From: Alteromonas sp. BMJM2
GTDB taxonomy: Bacteria > Pseudomonadota > Gammaproteobacteria > Enterobacterales > Alteromonadaceae
Direction of reading: 5' to 3'
Length of the DNA stretch: 64,000 bases
Assembly: GCF_027257845.1 (NCBI RefSeq)
Contig: NZ_JAPVOT010000006.1
Location: 1-64,000 of the forward strand
Each line of letters begins with the position of its first letter. The stretch's first letter is position 1. The position numbers and the translations under genes were made by a program. Shown here piece by piece: positions 38,488-47,621 of this stretch. The notes beneath the pieces are model-generated. The model searched no databases, was not told the DNA's origin, and saw nothing but the letters and a program-made list of their open reading frames with translations.

Positions 38488-38509
38488 TGACGTTTTCGTC
38501 ATTTTTTTG
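38488..38509 (+). terminator. Possible weak terminator between ptsN and rapZ
   Basis: TGACG and CGTCA form a 5-bp stem with a TTTT loop, followed by seven T. The short stem could attenuate rather than stop the operon. Confidence 0.4.
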
Positions 38510-38526
38510 TTTAGGGAGAAATATCG

Positions 38527-39369
38527 GTGAAGCTGATCATTATCAGTGGTCGTTCAGGCTCAGGAAAGTCGGTGGCATTAAGAGCACTGGAAGATTTGGG
38601 CTACTATTGTGTCGATAATATTCCCGTCAATTTGCTACCAACGCTCACCCATACTGTTGTGGATGAATACGATCAGGTAGCGGTGAGTATCGACGTACGC
38701 AATTTGCCAAAGAATCCCAACGATTTGGTAGAAATATTAGACTACCTACCCTCCTCTTGGTCGATGACGATTGTTTACATTGACGCCAGTGACGACGTGT
38801 TAGTAAAGCGCTTTAGCGAAACTAGACGTTTACACCCTCTAGCGAAATTAAATAAATCGCTCTCTGAGGCCATAAAGGCAGAATCAACGTTGCTTGGGCC
38901 TATTGTTGAGCGTGCTGACCTCTACTTAGACACAGATAAGCTTACTATACATCAGTTGGCCGAAATTATTCGCGAGCGGATTTTAGGTAAAAAGAGTTCT
39001 CGTTTAGTGTTGGTGTTTGAATCTTTTGGCTTTAAGCACGGTATACCTAAAGATGCTGACTATGTATTTGATGCTCGTTTCTTGCCGAACCCTCACTGGG
39101 AGCCTGATTTGCGGCATTTGACGGGTTTAGACGCACCTGTAGAAGTATTTCTTGGCTCACAACCTGTGGTAACTAAGTTTGTATGGCAAATCCAAAACTT
39201 AATGACCACATGGCTGCCTCATCTTGAGCGAAATAATAGAAGCTATGTCACGGTAGCTATTGGCTGTACGGGTGGTCAGCACCGGTCTGTCTATATTGCG
39301 CAGACGTTGTCAAAAACATTCGGTGAAATTCATCCTGATGTGCAGATACGCCACAGAGAGCTAAATTAA
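38527..39369 (+). CDS. rapZ: RNase adapter protein RapZ
   Basis: 280 residues from a GTG start. P-loop GRSGSGKS (8-15), then VRNLPKNP and the C-terminal GCTGGQHRSVYIA block, which is conserved in RapZ/YvcJ. In E. coli it senses glucosamine-6-phosphate and delivers the GlmZ small RNA to RNase E. It sits between ptsN and ptsO, as expected. Confidence 0.95.
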   Translation: MKLIIISGRSGSGKSVALRALEDLGYYCVDNIPVNLLPTLTHTVVDEYDQVAVSIDVRNLPKNPNDLVEILDYLPSSWSMTIVYIDASDDVLVKRFSETRRLHPLAKLNKSLSEAIKAESTLLGPIVERADLYLDTDKLTIHQLAEIIRERILGKKSSRLVLVFESFGFKHGIPKDADYVFDARFLPNPHWEPDLRHLTGLDAPVEVFLGSQPVVTKFVWQIQNLMTTWLPHLERNNRSYVTVAIGCTGGQHRSVYIAQTLSKTFGEIHPDVQIRHRELN

Positions 39370-39403
39370 CCACTCGCAATAATAAACAAGAGCGTAAATA
39401 CTA

Positions 39404-39676
39404 GTGACTATTGAGAAAACACTCACCATCGTCAATAAACTTGGCCTTCATGCGAGGGCAGCAACCCAACTGGTTCAGCTTGCTAATCAGTTTGATGCCA
39501 AAATAATTCTTGAAAAAGGTGATAAACAGGCCGACGCAAGCAGCGTGCTTGGGTTGATGATGCTTGAAAGCCATCAGGGTGAGCAGGTTAACGTGATTGT
39601 TGAAGGCGATGATGCAGAGGACGCCTTAGCCGCTATTGAAACACTCATTGAAGGTCGCTTTAACGAAGACGAGTAA
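39404..39676 (+). CDS. ptsO: Phosphocarrier protein NPr (HPr-like)
   Basis: 90 residues from a GTG start. HPr fold with phosphorylatable His16 in LGLHARAATQLVQLA and the Ser-containing ASSVLGLMML segment. It passes phosphate from EI-Ntr to EIIA-Ntr. It is the last gene of the rpoN cluster. Confidence 0.94.
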   Translation: MTIEKTLTIVNKLGLHARAATQLVQLANQFDAKIILEKGDKQADASSVLGLMMLESHQGEQVNVIVEGDDAEDALAAIETLIEGRFNEDE

Positions 39677-39720
39677 CCTCGTAGGCCTTCTTATAGGTCA
39701 GCTCTTCACTGGCCGCTGGC

Positions 39721-39766
39721 TAAGCGTTTATATAACGTCTTATATAAGTGCTCTGGTAAACGCTTA
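39721..39766. repeat. Nested inverted repeat upstream of mgtE
   Basis: TAAGCGTTTA (39721-39730) is repeated inverted as TAAACGCTTA (39757-39766), and the loop holds a smaller inverted repeat (TATAA-CGTC-TTATA). No T-tract follows. It lies between ptsO and mgtE and could be a cruciform, a weak terminator or a regulatory site. Confidence 0.5.
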
Positions 39767-39960
39767 TATCACCGATGATATAACTGCCGACAAGACAGCC
39801 AACATAAGCGCTGACACGTAAAAACCCATTTTAAAACAATGTATTTATCATGACACTGCTAGGGTAAATACGCTATTCTATAAGCTCAATATATTTGGTC
39901 ATTGTCTACGGCGTGAAATACGCTTTCTTTGGGCACACTCTTGGTTAGGAATTGCTTTTC

Positions 39961-41319
39961 ATGGCAGAAGCTCTCGTTTCTAAATATGTACAAACTCAAT
40001 TGCGAACGCTCAACAATGCGCTGAGTAACGGCCAGTTTGTGTCGGTTAGAAAGCTCCTTCTCGAACTTCCGCCTTCCGACGTAGCCCACATTTTAGAGTC
40101 TAGCCCTAGCCGCACTCGTGACGAGCTATGGGAGTTGATTGACGGCGACTTTCACGGCGATATTTTAGAAGAGCTTTCTGACGATGTGCGAAACGGTATC
40201 ATCACTAAAATGCTGCCTGCAAACGTCGTTGACGCGCTTGAGGAAATGGACACCGATGATTTAGCAGAGACCCTAAGCAGTCTGCCAGAGACTGTACTAC
40301 TCGATATCTTGGATTCTATGGACGCACAAGACCGTGTGCGCGCCGAACAAGCCTTGTCTTATGGTGAAGAGACAGCAGGCTTCATCATGAATACCGACAC
40401 TATCACCCTGCGTCCCGATGTCACTATTGATGTGGTGTTGCGTTACATCCGCCTTAAGGGCGAACTGCCAGAAAACACAGATACCTTTTATGTGGTCAAT
40501 CGCACTGACAACCTGGTTGGTATCGTACCGGTTACCAGACTATTAACTGCCGACACCAGTGACAAGGTGTCTGATGTGATGGACGAAGAGTCAGAGGCCA
40601 TTCCGGTCAACATGCCAGACGATGAAGTCGCAAGTCTGTTTGAGCGCTATAACTGGCTTTCGGCACCTGTTGTTGATGAAAACAATCGCCTTGTAGGGCG
40701 TATCACCATTGATGACGTGGTTGATATTATCCGCGAAGACGCGGAACACTCCATGATGAGTATGGCTGGACTAGACGATGATGAAGATACCTTCGCCCCC
40801 GTTATGCAAAGTACCAAGAGACGTTCAGTGTGGCTAGCGGTAAACCTTGCCACGGCCTTAATGGCTGCAATGGTGAGCGACTTGTTCGAAGAAACGTTAA
40901 GCGCATTAGCTGTACTCGCTATTTTAAACACCATTGTACCAAGCATGGGTGGTGTGGCAGGTAACCAAACTCTGACTCTTGTTATACGCGGTATGGCATT
41001 AGGCCATGTCAACGCGAATAACTCCCGCTGGCTGATTAGCAAAGAGATTGCCATTGGTGTATTAAACGGCATTATTTGGGCGGTATTAATAGCGTCTGTC
41101 ATCGCACTGTGGAAGCAAGACTATATGCTAGGCGTCATCATTGCATTTGCTATGCTTGTTAATATGATTGCGGCTGCATTAGCCGGCGCTACATTGCCCA
41201 TGATAATGAAACGATTGAAGATAGATCCAGCACTTGCAGGAAGCGTCATTTTAACCACCATCACAGACGTGGTGGGTATTTTTGCATTCTTAGGTACCGC
41301 CACTCTTTTTTTGGTGTAG
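39961..41319 (+). CDS. mgtE: Magnesium transporter MgtE
   Basis: 452 residues from the ATG at 39961. An N-terminal superhelical MgtE_N domain (about 20-130), two CBS domains (about 135-255) that sense Mg2+, a connecting helix and five C-terminal membrane helices with the pore region VAGNQTLTLVIRG. It lets Mg2+ into the cell and closes when internal Mg2+ is high. It lies 284 bases after ptsO, so it probably has its own promoter. Confidence 0.95.
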   Translation: MAEALVSKYVQTQLRTLNNALSNGQFVSVRKLLLELPPSDVAHILESSPSRTRDELWELIDGDFHGDILEELSDDVRNGIITKMLPANVVDALEEMDTDDLAETLSSLPETVLLDILDSMDAQDRVRAEQALSYGEETAGFIMNTDTITLRPDVTIDVVLRYIRLKGELPENTDTFYVVNRTDNLVGIVPVTRLLTADTSDKVSDVMDEESEAIPVNMPDDEVASLFERYNWLSAPVVDENNRLVGRITIDDVVDIIREDAEHSMMSMAGLDDDEDTFAPVMQSTKRRSVWLAVNLATALMAAMVSDLFEETLSALAVLAILNTIVPSMGGVAGNQTLTLVIRGMALGHVNANNSRWLISKEIAIGVLNGIIWAVLIASVIALWKQDYMLGVIIAFAMLVNMIAAALAGATLPMIMKRLKIDPALAGSVILTTITDVVGIFAFLGTATLFLV

Positions 41320-41357
41320 CGCCAAAATAAGATTGTCAGCAATTCGGGGATATACTC

Positions 41358-42086
41358 ATGAAACGCATAATATTAGCCGTTGGTTTACTTACTCCCTTCT
41401 TAGTAGCTGCTGGAAACGTTAGTTACACGTCAACGCCTATTCAAATTGATGGTGTTTCAGAAGATGCTTGGGATAAAGCCACATGGCACGATATGCCCTA
41501 TTTAATGGATGGAGCACTCCCTGATTCAGATGGAGACTTTAAAGGCCGCTATCGATTACTGTGGGATGAAAACTATCTCTATTTGCAGGCGAGTATCAGC
41601 GATGATGTGCTCATTGACACTCATGCTAACCCCACTAAAAAATATTGGAATGATGATGCGCTTGAAGTATTTATAGATAGTGATGCCTCTGGTGGTAATC
41701 ATCAATTTAACCATACTGCATTTGCCTATCACATAGGCCTTGATAACCAAGCGGCCGACTTTGGGCCTGACAGAAAACCCCACCTGTACACAGAGCATCT
41801 TACAAGCCGATGGCAACGACAAACATCGCCGCCTTATAACATCATCTGGGAAGTGGCGATTAAACTCTTTCCCAATAATTACCAAGAAAGTGCCGATAAC
41901 GCCCCATTAGTGTTACATAAACACCAAATTGTTGGTTTCATGCTGGCTTATTGTGACAATGATGGCAGTGAATTACGTGAGCATTTTATGGGATCTCATG
42001 AGATACAGGCGGTAAACGGTGACAAAAACCGTGGATACATCGATGCAGATGTTTTCGCAAAGATAACCTTACTACCTAAAGAGTAG
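41358..42086 (+). CDS. Secreted CBM9-like carbohydrate-binding domain protein
   Basis: 242 residues with a signal peptide (cut near VAAG, about 18-19). The body has the family 9 carbohydrate-binding pattern: IQIDGVSEDAWDKA, YRLLWDENYLYLQASISD and YWNDDALEVFIDSD. No catalytic domain is attached. Such single-domain proteins are found in marine bacteria near envelope or sugar-uptake genes; the ligand is not known. It follows mgtE by 38 bases and ends before a bidirectional terminator, so the two may share a transcript. Confidence 0.82.
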   Translation: MKRIILAVGLLTPFLVAAGNVSYTSTPIQIDGVSEDAWDKATWHDMPYLMDGALPDSDGDFKGRYRLLWDENYLYLQASISDDVLIDTHANPTKKYWNDDALEVFIDSDASGGNHQFNHTAFAYHIGLDNQAADFGPDRKPHLYTEHLTSRWQRQTSPPYNIIWEVAIKLFPNNYQESADNAPLVLHKHQIVGFMLAYCDNDGSELREHFMGSHEIQAVNGDKNRGYIDADVFAKITLLPKE

Positions 42087-42158
42087 CGGTTGTGACCTAA
42101 CACTTTTAATAACTATCACGATTAACAGCTACCGCTCTAAAAAATCAGCCTTAAACAC

Positions 42159-42192
42159 AAAAACCGCAGTATTTCACAATACTGCGGCTTTT
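42159..42192. terminator. Bidirectional terminator between the CBM9-like gene and sspB
   Basis: CCGCAGTATT pairs with AATACTGCGG over a TCAC loop, flanked by an A-run on the left and CTTTT on the right. Confidence 0.88.
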
Positions 42193-42234
42193 GAATAGTT
42201 CGGGCTTACAAGTAAGCCATTACTGTTATCAATG

Positions 42235-42711
42235 CTACTTAATGACCTTCAGCGTAGGCTTACCTTTTTTAGGTGGTACAGGCGCATTGCTTGAAGCAGG
42301 CCCATCAGCATCTTCAATAGAAGTTGGCCCTGTTTGTTCTGGCTCGCTAAGAATGCGCTCTTCCGACTCCAAAGAATCTGAACGTGCTACGTCTTCTTCT
42401 GTGGCAAAAACAGTACCAGCACCATTCTCACGTGCGTATATTGCAATTACCGCTTCGCAGGGCATGCTTAGACGACGAGGTTGGCCTCCAAAACGCGCTT
42501 GAAAAGACAAACCGTTTATATCGAGGTTAAATCCAACGCAGGCACTCGGCGATACATTAAGTACAATCTGGCCGTCTTTAACAAATTCTTGCGGAACTTC
42601 AACCAATTCGTTTGTTGCATCAACAACAACGTATGGCGTCATATCGTTATCCACTATCCATTCATAAAAAGCCCTAAGTAGATAGGGCTGGTTTGACGTC
42701 ATAGATGTCAT
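42235..42711 (-). CDS. sspB: ClpXP protease specificity-enhancing factor
   Basis: 158 residues. The SspB fold (PYLLRAFYEWIVDNDMTPY, then SMPCEAVIAIYARENG) is followed by an acidic, low-complexity linker and the short C-terminal ClpX-binding tail GKPTLKVIK. It binds ssrA-tagged proteins and delivers them to ClpXP. Its ATG overlaps the sspA stop (ATGA). Confidence 0.95.
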   Translation of the reverse strand: MTSMTSNQPYLLRAFYEWIVDNDMTPYVVVDATNELVEVPQEFVKDGQIVLNVSPSACVGFNLDINGLSFQARFGGQPRRLSMPCEAVIAIYARENGAGTVFATEEDVARSDSLESEERILSEPEQTGPTSIEDADGPASSNAPVPPKKGKPTLKVIK

Positions 42712-43340
42712 AATGGGTTGTGGATCTCGCGCTCTTGGTCAGTCAAAGATGCTTTGAACGAACTGCGAGAGAAAATACGGTTCATGTAAGTACTAATTTC
42801 CTTGCTACCTGTTCCACTAAGCTCGATGCCTAATGCAGGTAAACGCCATAATAGCGGCGCTAAATAGCAATCTACCAAGCTGAACTCTTCACTCATAAAG
42901 TAAGGCATTTCAGCAAAAACAGGTGCTAAAGATAGAATAGCTTCACGAAGTTCATTACGTGATGACTCAACATCGCCTTCACCGCGGAAAATGCGTGCAG
43001 CTAGTGAATACCAATCTTGCTCGATGCGGTGCATCATTAAACGACTAGTACCACGAGACACTGGGTATACCGGCATCAATGGTGGGTGCGGGAAGCGCTC
43101 ATCAAGGTATTCCATGATGATGTGAGACTTATAAAGTACGAGTTCACGATCAACAAGAGTGGGTACCGTACCGTATGGGTTTAACTCCAACAGATCTTCA
43201 GATAAGTTACTAGGATCTGTGTAGCTGATTTCAACACCCACACCTTTTTCTGCCAACACAATACGAACCTGGTGGCTATAAATATCAATTGTGTCAGAGA
43301 ACAACGTCATGATAGAACGTTTATTCGCGGCTACGGCCAT
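42708..43340 (-). CDS. sspA: Stringent starvation protein A
   Basis: 210 residues with a glutathione S-transferase fold: an N-terminal thioredoxin-like part (SDTIDIYSHQVRIVLAEKG, NPYGTVPTLVDREL) and a helical C-terminal part (VDCYLAPLLWRLPALG). The protein binds RNA polymerase and alters stationary-phase and acid-stress transcription in relatives. It sits upstream of sspB in the usual operon, downstream of petABC and its terminator. Confidence 0.95.
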   Translation of the reverse strand: MAVAANKRSIMTLFSDTIDIYSHQVRIVLAEKGVGVEISYTDPSNLSEDLLELNPYGTVPTLVDRELVLYKSHIIMEYLDERFPHPPLMPVYPVSRGTSRLMMHRIEQDWYSLAARIFRGEGDVESSRNELREAILSLAPVFAEMPYFMSEEFSLVDCYLAPLLWRLPALGIELSGTGSKEISTYMNRIFSRSSFKASLTDQEREIHNPL

Positions 43341-43403
43341 TCAATTTCCTCCGTCGAGAAACAAGTTAATGCCCACTGTTAAAATGAGCGAATTACAAAT
43401 GCC

Positions 43404-43432
43404 AAAAAAGGGGGCGAGAAGCCCCCTTTTGG
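43404..43432 (-). terminator. Terminator of the petABC operon
   Basis: AAAAGGGGGC pairs with GCCCCCTTTT over GAGAA, 23 bases after petC stops. On the minus strand the stem is followed by a T-run. Confidence 0.9.
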
Positions 43433-43454
43433 TATTATACATAAATCTGTGCGA

Positions 43455-44189
43455 TTAGTGCACTTCTCGCCAGTAATCTTTCTTGAGCAAGTAAACAAAC
43501 ACAAATAATACGGCAATAAAGATAAGTACCCACTTACCAATTTTGTGCGACTCAAGTTTAGATGGCTCGCCGGTATACTCCAAGAAGTTCACGATATCAG
43601 TAACCGCTTGGTCGTATTCGTCAGGAGACATTGAACCTGTGCCATCTGACTTGATACCCACATAGCGCTTAACCATCTCGCCATCTACCATCTGCTCTTC
43701 ATAAGTACGCGTCGGCGTGCCTTGAAGAGGTTGTAAAACGTGAGGCATACCCACTTCCGGGAACACGGTATTGTTAACACCAAACGGTCTGCTTTCGTCC
43801 ACATAGAATGCACGCAAATAGGTGTATATCCAATCTGTTCCACGAACTCGAGCGACTAACGTAAGATCAGGTGGCGCAGCACCAAACCAACCGGCAGCAG
43901 CGTCTTCAGGCATTGCACGAGTGATATAGTCAGACACTTTTTCACCTGTAAACTGAAGGTACTCTTCACCTAACTCATCTGGAATACCCAAATCAGTGAA
44001 TGAACGTTGATAGCGCTGATACTTCATTGAGTGACAGCCCAAGCAATAGTTCATGAACAACTGGGCACCGCGCTGCAATGAAGCCTTATCTGACAAGTCA
44101 TTCGGCGCTGAGTCCAAGTGCACATTCCCACCTGCCGCCATCGCGACGCCAGGTAGAAAGAATGCTAAAAAGCATATCATTTTTTTCAT
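43455..44189 (-). CDS. petC: Cytochrome c1 of the bc1 complex
   Basis: 244 residues with a signal peptide (cut near AMAAG). The heme site is CLGCH (Cys49, Cys52, His53), the Met ligand is probably in the EVGMPHVLQP region, and a C-terminal membrane anchor (about 218-236) precedes KKDYWREVH. It passes electrons from the Rieske centre to soluble cytochrome c. Start and petB stop overlap. Confidence 0.96.
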   Translation of the reverse strand: MKKMICFLAFFLPGVAMAAGGNVHLDSAPNDLSDKASLQRGAQLFMNYCLGCHSMKYQRYQRSFTDLGIPDELGEEYLQFTGEKVSDYITRAMPEDAAAGWFGAAPPDLTLVARVRGTDWIYTYLRAFYVDESRPFGVNNTVFPEVGMPHVLQPLQGTPTRTYEEQMVDGEMVKRYVGIKSDGTGSMSPDEYDQAVTDIVNFLEYTGEPSKLESHKIGKWVLIFIAVLFVFVYLLKKDYWREVH

Positions 44190-45451
44190 TTAGGAATCCT
44201 CTCTGGCACAGGTTTAGTATTTTCGTTTTTGCTGTACAAGAACAATGCGATGAAGAAACCAAAGTACATGATTGTAGCAACCTGCGACGCAATGATTTTC
44301 CAGTTTTCTTGTGGCGTACCGCCTAGGTAACCTAGGAAGATAAACACAATAGCAAACACGATGAGGTTCACCTTGTGTAAACCACAACGATAGCGCCATG
44401 ATTTAACGCGACCACGGTCTACCCACGGCATCGCGAACAAGGCTGCAATAGCACCAAACATAGCAAGTACACCAAACAGCTTGTCAGGTACTGCTTTCAA
44501 AATTGCGTAGAAAGGCGTGAAATACCAAACAGGGAATATATGCGCTGGTGTTTTCAGAGGGTTAGCAATTTCAAAATTAGGGTGTTCAAGGAACTTACCA
44601 CCCATTTCTGGAGCGAAGAACAATACGTAAGTAAATAGCGCCAAGAATACACAGAACGCCACTAAGTCTTTCAACACAATGTGAGGGAAGAACGGTAGAA
44701 CATCGTCAGCAATGTCGTATTTGCTCGTATAGTACTCGTGAATTTTGTACTTTGTTTTCTCTGACTCTGGCAGTGAGCCCTTCTTATGCTTAATGGCTAC
44801 GCCATCCGGGTTGTTAGAGCCCACTTCGTGAAGCGCAATAATGTGCAAGAACACAAGAATTACAATCACTAATGGCAATGCAATAACATGCAATGCAAAG
44901 AAACGGTTTAGCGTGGCACCTGAAATAACGTAGTCGCCCTGTAACCAAATAACGAGGTCAGGACCCACTACCGGAATTGCACCAAATAATGAAACGATTA
45001 CCTGAGCACCCCAGTAAGACATTTGTCCCCATGGAAGTACGTATCCCATGAAGGCTTCAGCCATCAGTGCAAGATAGATAAACATACCAAACACCCACAG
45101 TAGCTCACGTGGCTTTTGGTACGAACCGTATATCATCCCGCGGAACATATGCATGTATACAACGATGAAGAACGCTGATGCGCCTGTACTGTGCATATAA
45201 CGGATTATCCATCCGTAATCAATTTCACGCATGATGTATTCAACAGATGCAAAAGCGCCCTCTGCTGAAGGTACAAAGTTCATGGTTAGCCAAATACCAG
45301 TAATTATTTGGTTGACCAGAACGATGGTTGCTAAAAACCCAAATACATACCAAAAGTTCATGTTTTTTGGCGCTGGGTATTGAATAGCGTGCATGTTTGC
45401 AACGCGCATCACCGGGATGCGGTCTTCAATCCAACCTAGAAAAGCGTTCAT
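44186..45451 (-). CDS. petB: Cytochrome b of the bc1 complex
   Basis: 421 residues from the ATG at 45451; the longer upstream frame overlaps petA. About nine membrane helices, heme-ligating histidines in the helix B and D regions (MHSTGASAFFIVVYMHMFRG, FALHVIALPLVIVILVFLH), and the Qo-site PEW-type loop as FPVWYFTPFYAIL. It oxidises ubiquinol and pumps protons through the Q cycle. Middle gene of petABC. Confidence 0.96.
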   Translation of the reverse strand: MNAFLGWIEDRIPVMRVANMHAIQYPAPKNMNFWYVFGFLATIVLVNQIITGIWLTMNFVPSAEGAFASVEYIMREIDYGWIIRYMHSTGASAFFIVVYMHMFRGMIYGSYQKPRELLWVFGMFIYLALMAEAFMGYVLPWGQMSYWGAQVIVSLFGAIPVVGPDLVIWLQGDYVISGATLNRFFALHVIALPLVIVILVFLHIIALHEVGSNNPDGVAIKHKKGSLPESEKTKYKIHEYYTSKYDIADDVLPFFPHIVLKDLVAFCVFLALFTYVLFFAPEMGGKFLEHPNFEIANPLKTPAHIFPVWYFTPFYAILKAVPDKLFGVLAMFGAIAALFAMPWVDRGRVKSWRYRCGLHKVNLIVFAIVFIFLGYLGGTPQENWKIIASQVATIMYFGFFIALFLYSKNENTKPVPERIPK

Positions 45452-45455
45452 ATAA

Positions 45456-46085
45456 TTAAGCCTCCGCTTCTGAACCAATGATGATATTTGTATCATCAAC
45501 GAACTGATAAGGCGGCACTACTAGGTTTAATGGTGCAGGAACGTTTTGAAATACACGTCCTGCCATATCAAACTTAGAACCGTGGCACGGGCAGAAGAAA
45601 CCTTCAGGAACACCCTCGACGTATTCTTCAAATGCACCGTCTTTGAGATGCTGTGGAGAGCATCCAAGGTGAGTACAAATACCCACTAAGATTAAGTATT
45701 CTTCTTTCAAGGAGCGGAAGCGGTTTTGAGCAAACGTAGGTTGCTGTTCGGCTTCTGAATTTGGATCTTTAAGCTGATCTTCGTGCCCACTAAGTGCTTC
45801 TAAAAGCTCAGGGGTACGACGCACAATCCACACGGGTTTGCTTCGCCACATTACACGCACTAACTGTCCAGGCTCAATCCCGCTGATATCTACTTCAACG
45901 TCAGCACCGGCCGCTTTCGCTTTGGCACTTGGATTCCAGGACGCAATAAAAGGCACTGCAGCACCAACGACACCTACACCGCCAACAACCGACGTGGCAA
46001 CGGTCAAAAACCGACGACGGGTGTTGTTCTCAGGCTGATCTTCGTTATGTGCAGACTTTGTTGCATCTACAGATACATTGCTCAT
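45456..46085 (-). CDS. petA: Rieske iron-sulfur subunit of the bc1 complex
   Basis: 209 residues from the MSNVS start. A Tat-type signal anchor (NTRRRFLTVATSVVGG) is followed by the Rieske domain, with CTHLGC (Cys137, His139, Cys142) and CPCHGS (Cys165, Cys167, His168). The 2Fe-2S cluster takes the first electron from ubiquinol. First gene of the petABC operon. Confidence 0.96.
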   Translation of the reverse strand: MSNVSVDATKSAHNEDQPENNTRRRFLTVATSVVGGVGVVGAAVPFIASWNPSAKAKAAGADVEVDISGIEPGQLVRVMWRSKPVWIVRRTPELLEALSGHEDQLKDPNSEAEQQPTFAQNRFRSLKEEYLILVGICTHLGCSPQHLKDGAFEEYVEGVPEGFFCPCHGSKFDMAGRVFQNVPAPLNLVVPPYQFVDDTNIIIGSEAEA

Positions 46086-46475
46086 CCACATTTCTCCAGG
46101 TTTGGATAATTATGATGCCATCTTAAAGGCTTATACTGGTTTTATCTCGCCTGTATTACCGCATCATATGGCTTGTCGTGATAGCGAACACACAGCAAAA
46201 TGCGCTGTTTGATAACTCCACGAAAGTTTTCAAATTTTTCGACTGTAAATGATAAAAGAAAAGCCCTTATAAACACAAGGTTTTACTGGTATTTAAGCAC
46301 AAATTTAATTCATTAGAATTGAGGGCGAAACTGATCATAAGTGTGCTAAATCAAGGCTTTGCTGCATATCGCGGTTGAAAAGCTGAGGAAATTAAACCTT
46401 TTTTATTTTATTCAATTTCTTACAGGCAATAAAAAACCCGGCATAGCCGGGTTTTTGCAATACAAAAAACGTAGA
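46086..46475. other. Intergenic region between rpsI and petA
   Basis: About 390 bases, no ORF. It holds the rplM-rpsI terminator (46431-46456) and, nearer petA, its promoter. The sequence is AT-rich and no consensus -35/-10 pair was clear. Confidence 0.55.
46431..46456 (-). terminator. Terminator of the rplM-rpsI operon
   Basis: AAAAACCCGGC pairs with GCCGGGTTTTT over an ATA loop, about 20 bases after rpsI stops. Confidence 0.93.
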
Positions 46476-46868
46476 TTAACGTTTTGAGAATTGTGGACGC
46501 TTACGCGCTTTGTGTAGACCCACTTTCTTACGTTCAACCTGACGAGCGTCACGAGTAACGAAGCCAGCTTTGCGTAGTGCAGGACGTAGTGCTTCATCAT
46601 ACTCCATAAGAGCACGAGTGATGCCGTGACGAATAGCGCCAGCTTGACCATTTGAACCACCACCTTTAACAGTGATGTATAGGTCAAACTTTTCTAGCAT
46701 TTCTACAAGCTCTAGAGGTTGACGAACAACCATACACTCTGTTTCGCGACCAAAGTACTCATCAAGAGCACGTTTGTTTACCTGAATGCTACCTGTGCCT
46801 GGACGCAAGAAAACACGAGCGGTAGAACTTTTGCGGCGGCCGGTGCCGTAGTATTGAGTATCTGCCAT
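46476..46868 (-). CDS. rpsI: 30S ribosomal protein S9
   Basis: 130 residues. [39 protein letters not shown] and the basic C-terminus KRPQFSKR are diagnostic of S9, whose tail reaches the ribosomal P site. It lies 12 bases after rplM, the conserved pair. Confidence 0.98.
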   Translation of the reverse strand: MADTQYYGTGRRKSSTARVFLRPGTGSIQVNKRALDEYFGRETECMVVRQPLELVEMLEKFDLYITVKGGGSNGQAGAIRHGITRALMEYDEALRPALRKAGFVTRDARQVERKKVGLHKARKRPQFSKR

Positions 46869-46880
46869 GTCGAATTCCCC

Positions 46881-47309
46881 TTAGATGTCCAAAACTTGTG
46901 GTTGCTGTGCTGCATGATTATGCTCTGCACCAGCGTAAACTTTCATTTTACGGAACATTGCACGGCCTAGAGGACCTTTTGGCAGCATTCCTTTCACTGC
47001 TTTCTCAATAACCATTTCTGGTTTGAAAGCTAGCAGCTTTTCAAAGTTAGTTTCTTTCAGACCACCTGGATAGCCACTGTGTGCATAGTAGATTTTGTTT
47101 AATGCTTTACGGCCAGTAACCGTAATTTTGTCAGCATTAATAACAATAATATAATCACCAGTGTCTACGTGAGGCGTGTACTCTGGCTTATGCTTACCAC
47201 GAAGGCGCAATGCGATTTCTGAAGCCAAACGGCCTAGAGTTTTGTCTGTGGCGTCAACCACGTACCAGTCACGTTGTACCGTTTCTGGCTTTGCAACAAA
47301 AGTTTTCAT
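46881..47309 (-). CDS. rplM: 50S ribosomal protein L13
   Basis: 142 residues with [16 protein letters not shown] at the N-terminus and the [20 protein letters not shown] block. First gene of rplM-rpsI. Upstream is a good promoter and a leader hairpin. In E. coli L13 is known to repress its own operon through the mRNA leader, so the hairpin may serve that role here (inference). Confidence 0.98.
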   Translation of the reverse strand: MKTFVAKPETVQRDWYVVDATDKTLGRLASEIALRLRGKHKPEYTPHVDTGDYIIVINADKITVTGRKALNKIYYAHSGYPGGLKETNFEKLLAFKPEMVIEKAVKGMLPKGPLGRAMFRKMKVYAGAEHNHAAQQPQVLDI

Positions 47310-47406
47310 TTAAATATCACCCGAATAATATCGTCGTTACTGATTTCTGAACACCAGAAATCACCATAAAATCAACACAAAGACCCCTTCGAGCCGGTCG
47401 ATTCTT

Positions 47407-47424
47407 CCACCTTCCCAAAGGTGG
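47407..47424 (-). promoter_or_regulatory. Hairpin in the rplM mRNA leader
   Basis: CCACCTT-CCCA-AAGGTGG is a perfect 7-bp stem with a 4-base loop, about 20 bases after the predicted transcription start and 98 bases before the rplM ATG. It could be part of an L13 autoregulation site. Confidence 0.5.
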
Positions 47425-47445
47425 GCGTAACTGGGCAGGGCGCGA

Positions 47446-47473
47446 ATTATACAGATTTTATCGCAAATGCGAA
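47446..47473 (-). promoter_or_regulatory. Sigma-70 promoter of rplM-rpsI
   Basis: On the minus strand, TTCGCA (47468-47473) and a consensus TATAAT (47446-47451) are separated by 16 bases, followed by a GC-rich discriminator typical of ribosomal promoters. Confidence 0.7.
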
Positions 47474-47621
47474 CCCCTATAGTGAAAAAAATGTACAGTT
47501 TTTCTGCTTTAAACGGTGACTTCCATTTCAATATAAGATAATGTTTATCTGCTTTATTTTTGACCAATTATAATAACGACAAAAATAACTAAACAGATAA
47601 ATAGAAAATAACGACAGCATC

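Larger units (their letters stand above)
47310..47621. other. Leader and promoter region of rplM, and upstream of the next gene
   Basis: About 310 bases. The right part is AT-rich and would carry the promoter of the divergent periplasmic protein gene. The left part holds the rplM promoter and leader hairpin. Confidence 0.6.

Noticed and set aside
39636-39821. 61-codon plus-strand frame after ptsO
   Set aside because: It starts inside ptsO out of frame and runs through the inverted repeat region; probably chance.
39677-39960. M-box type magnesium riboswitch before mgtE
   Set aside because: The region has inverted repeats but not the conserved M-box core or the length and multi-helix layout expected.
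46412-46687. 91-codon minus-strand frame across the rpsI terminator
   Set aside because: It overlaps rpsI in another frame and crosses the terminator hairpin.
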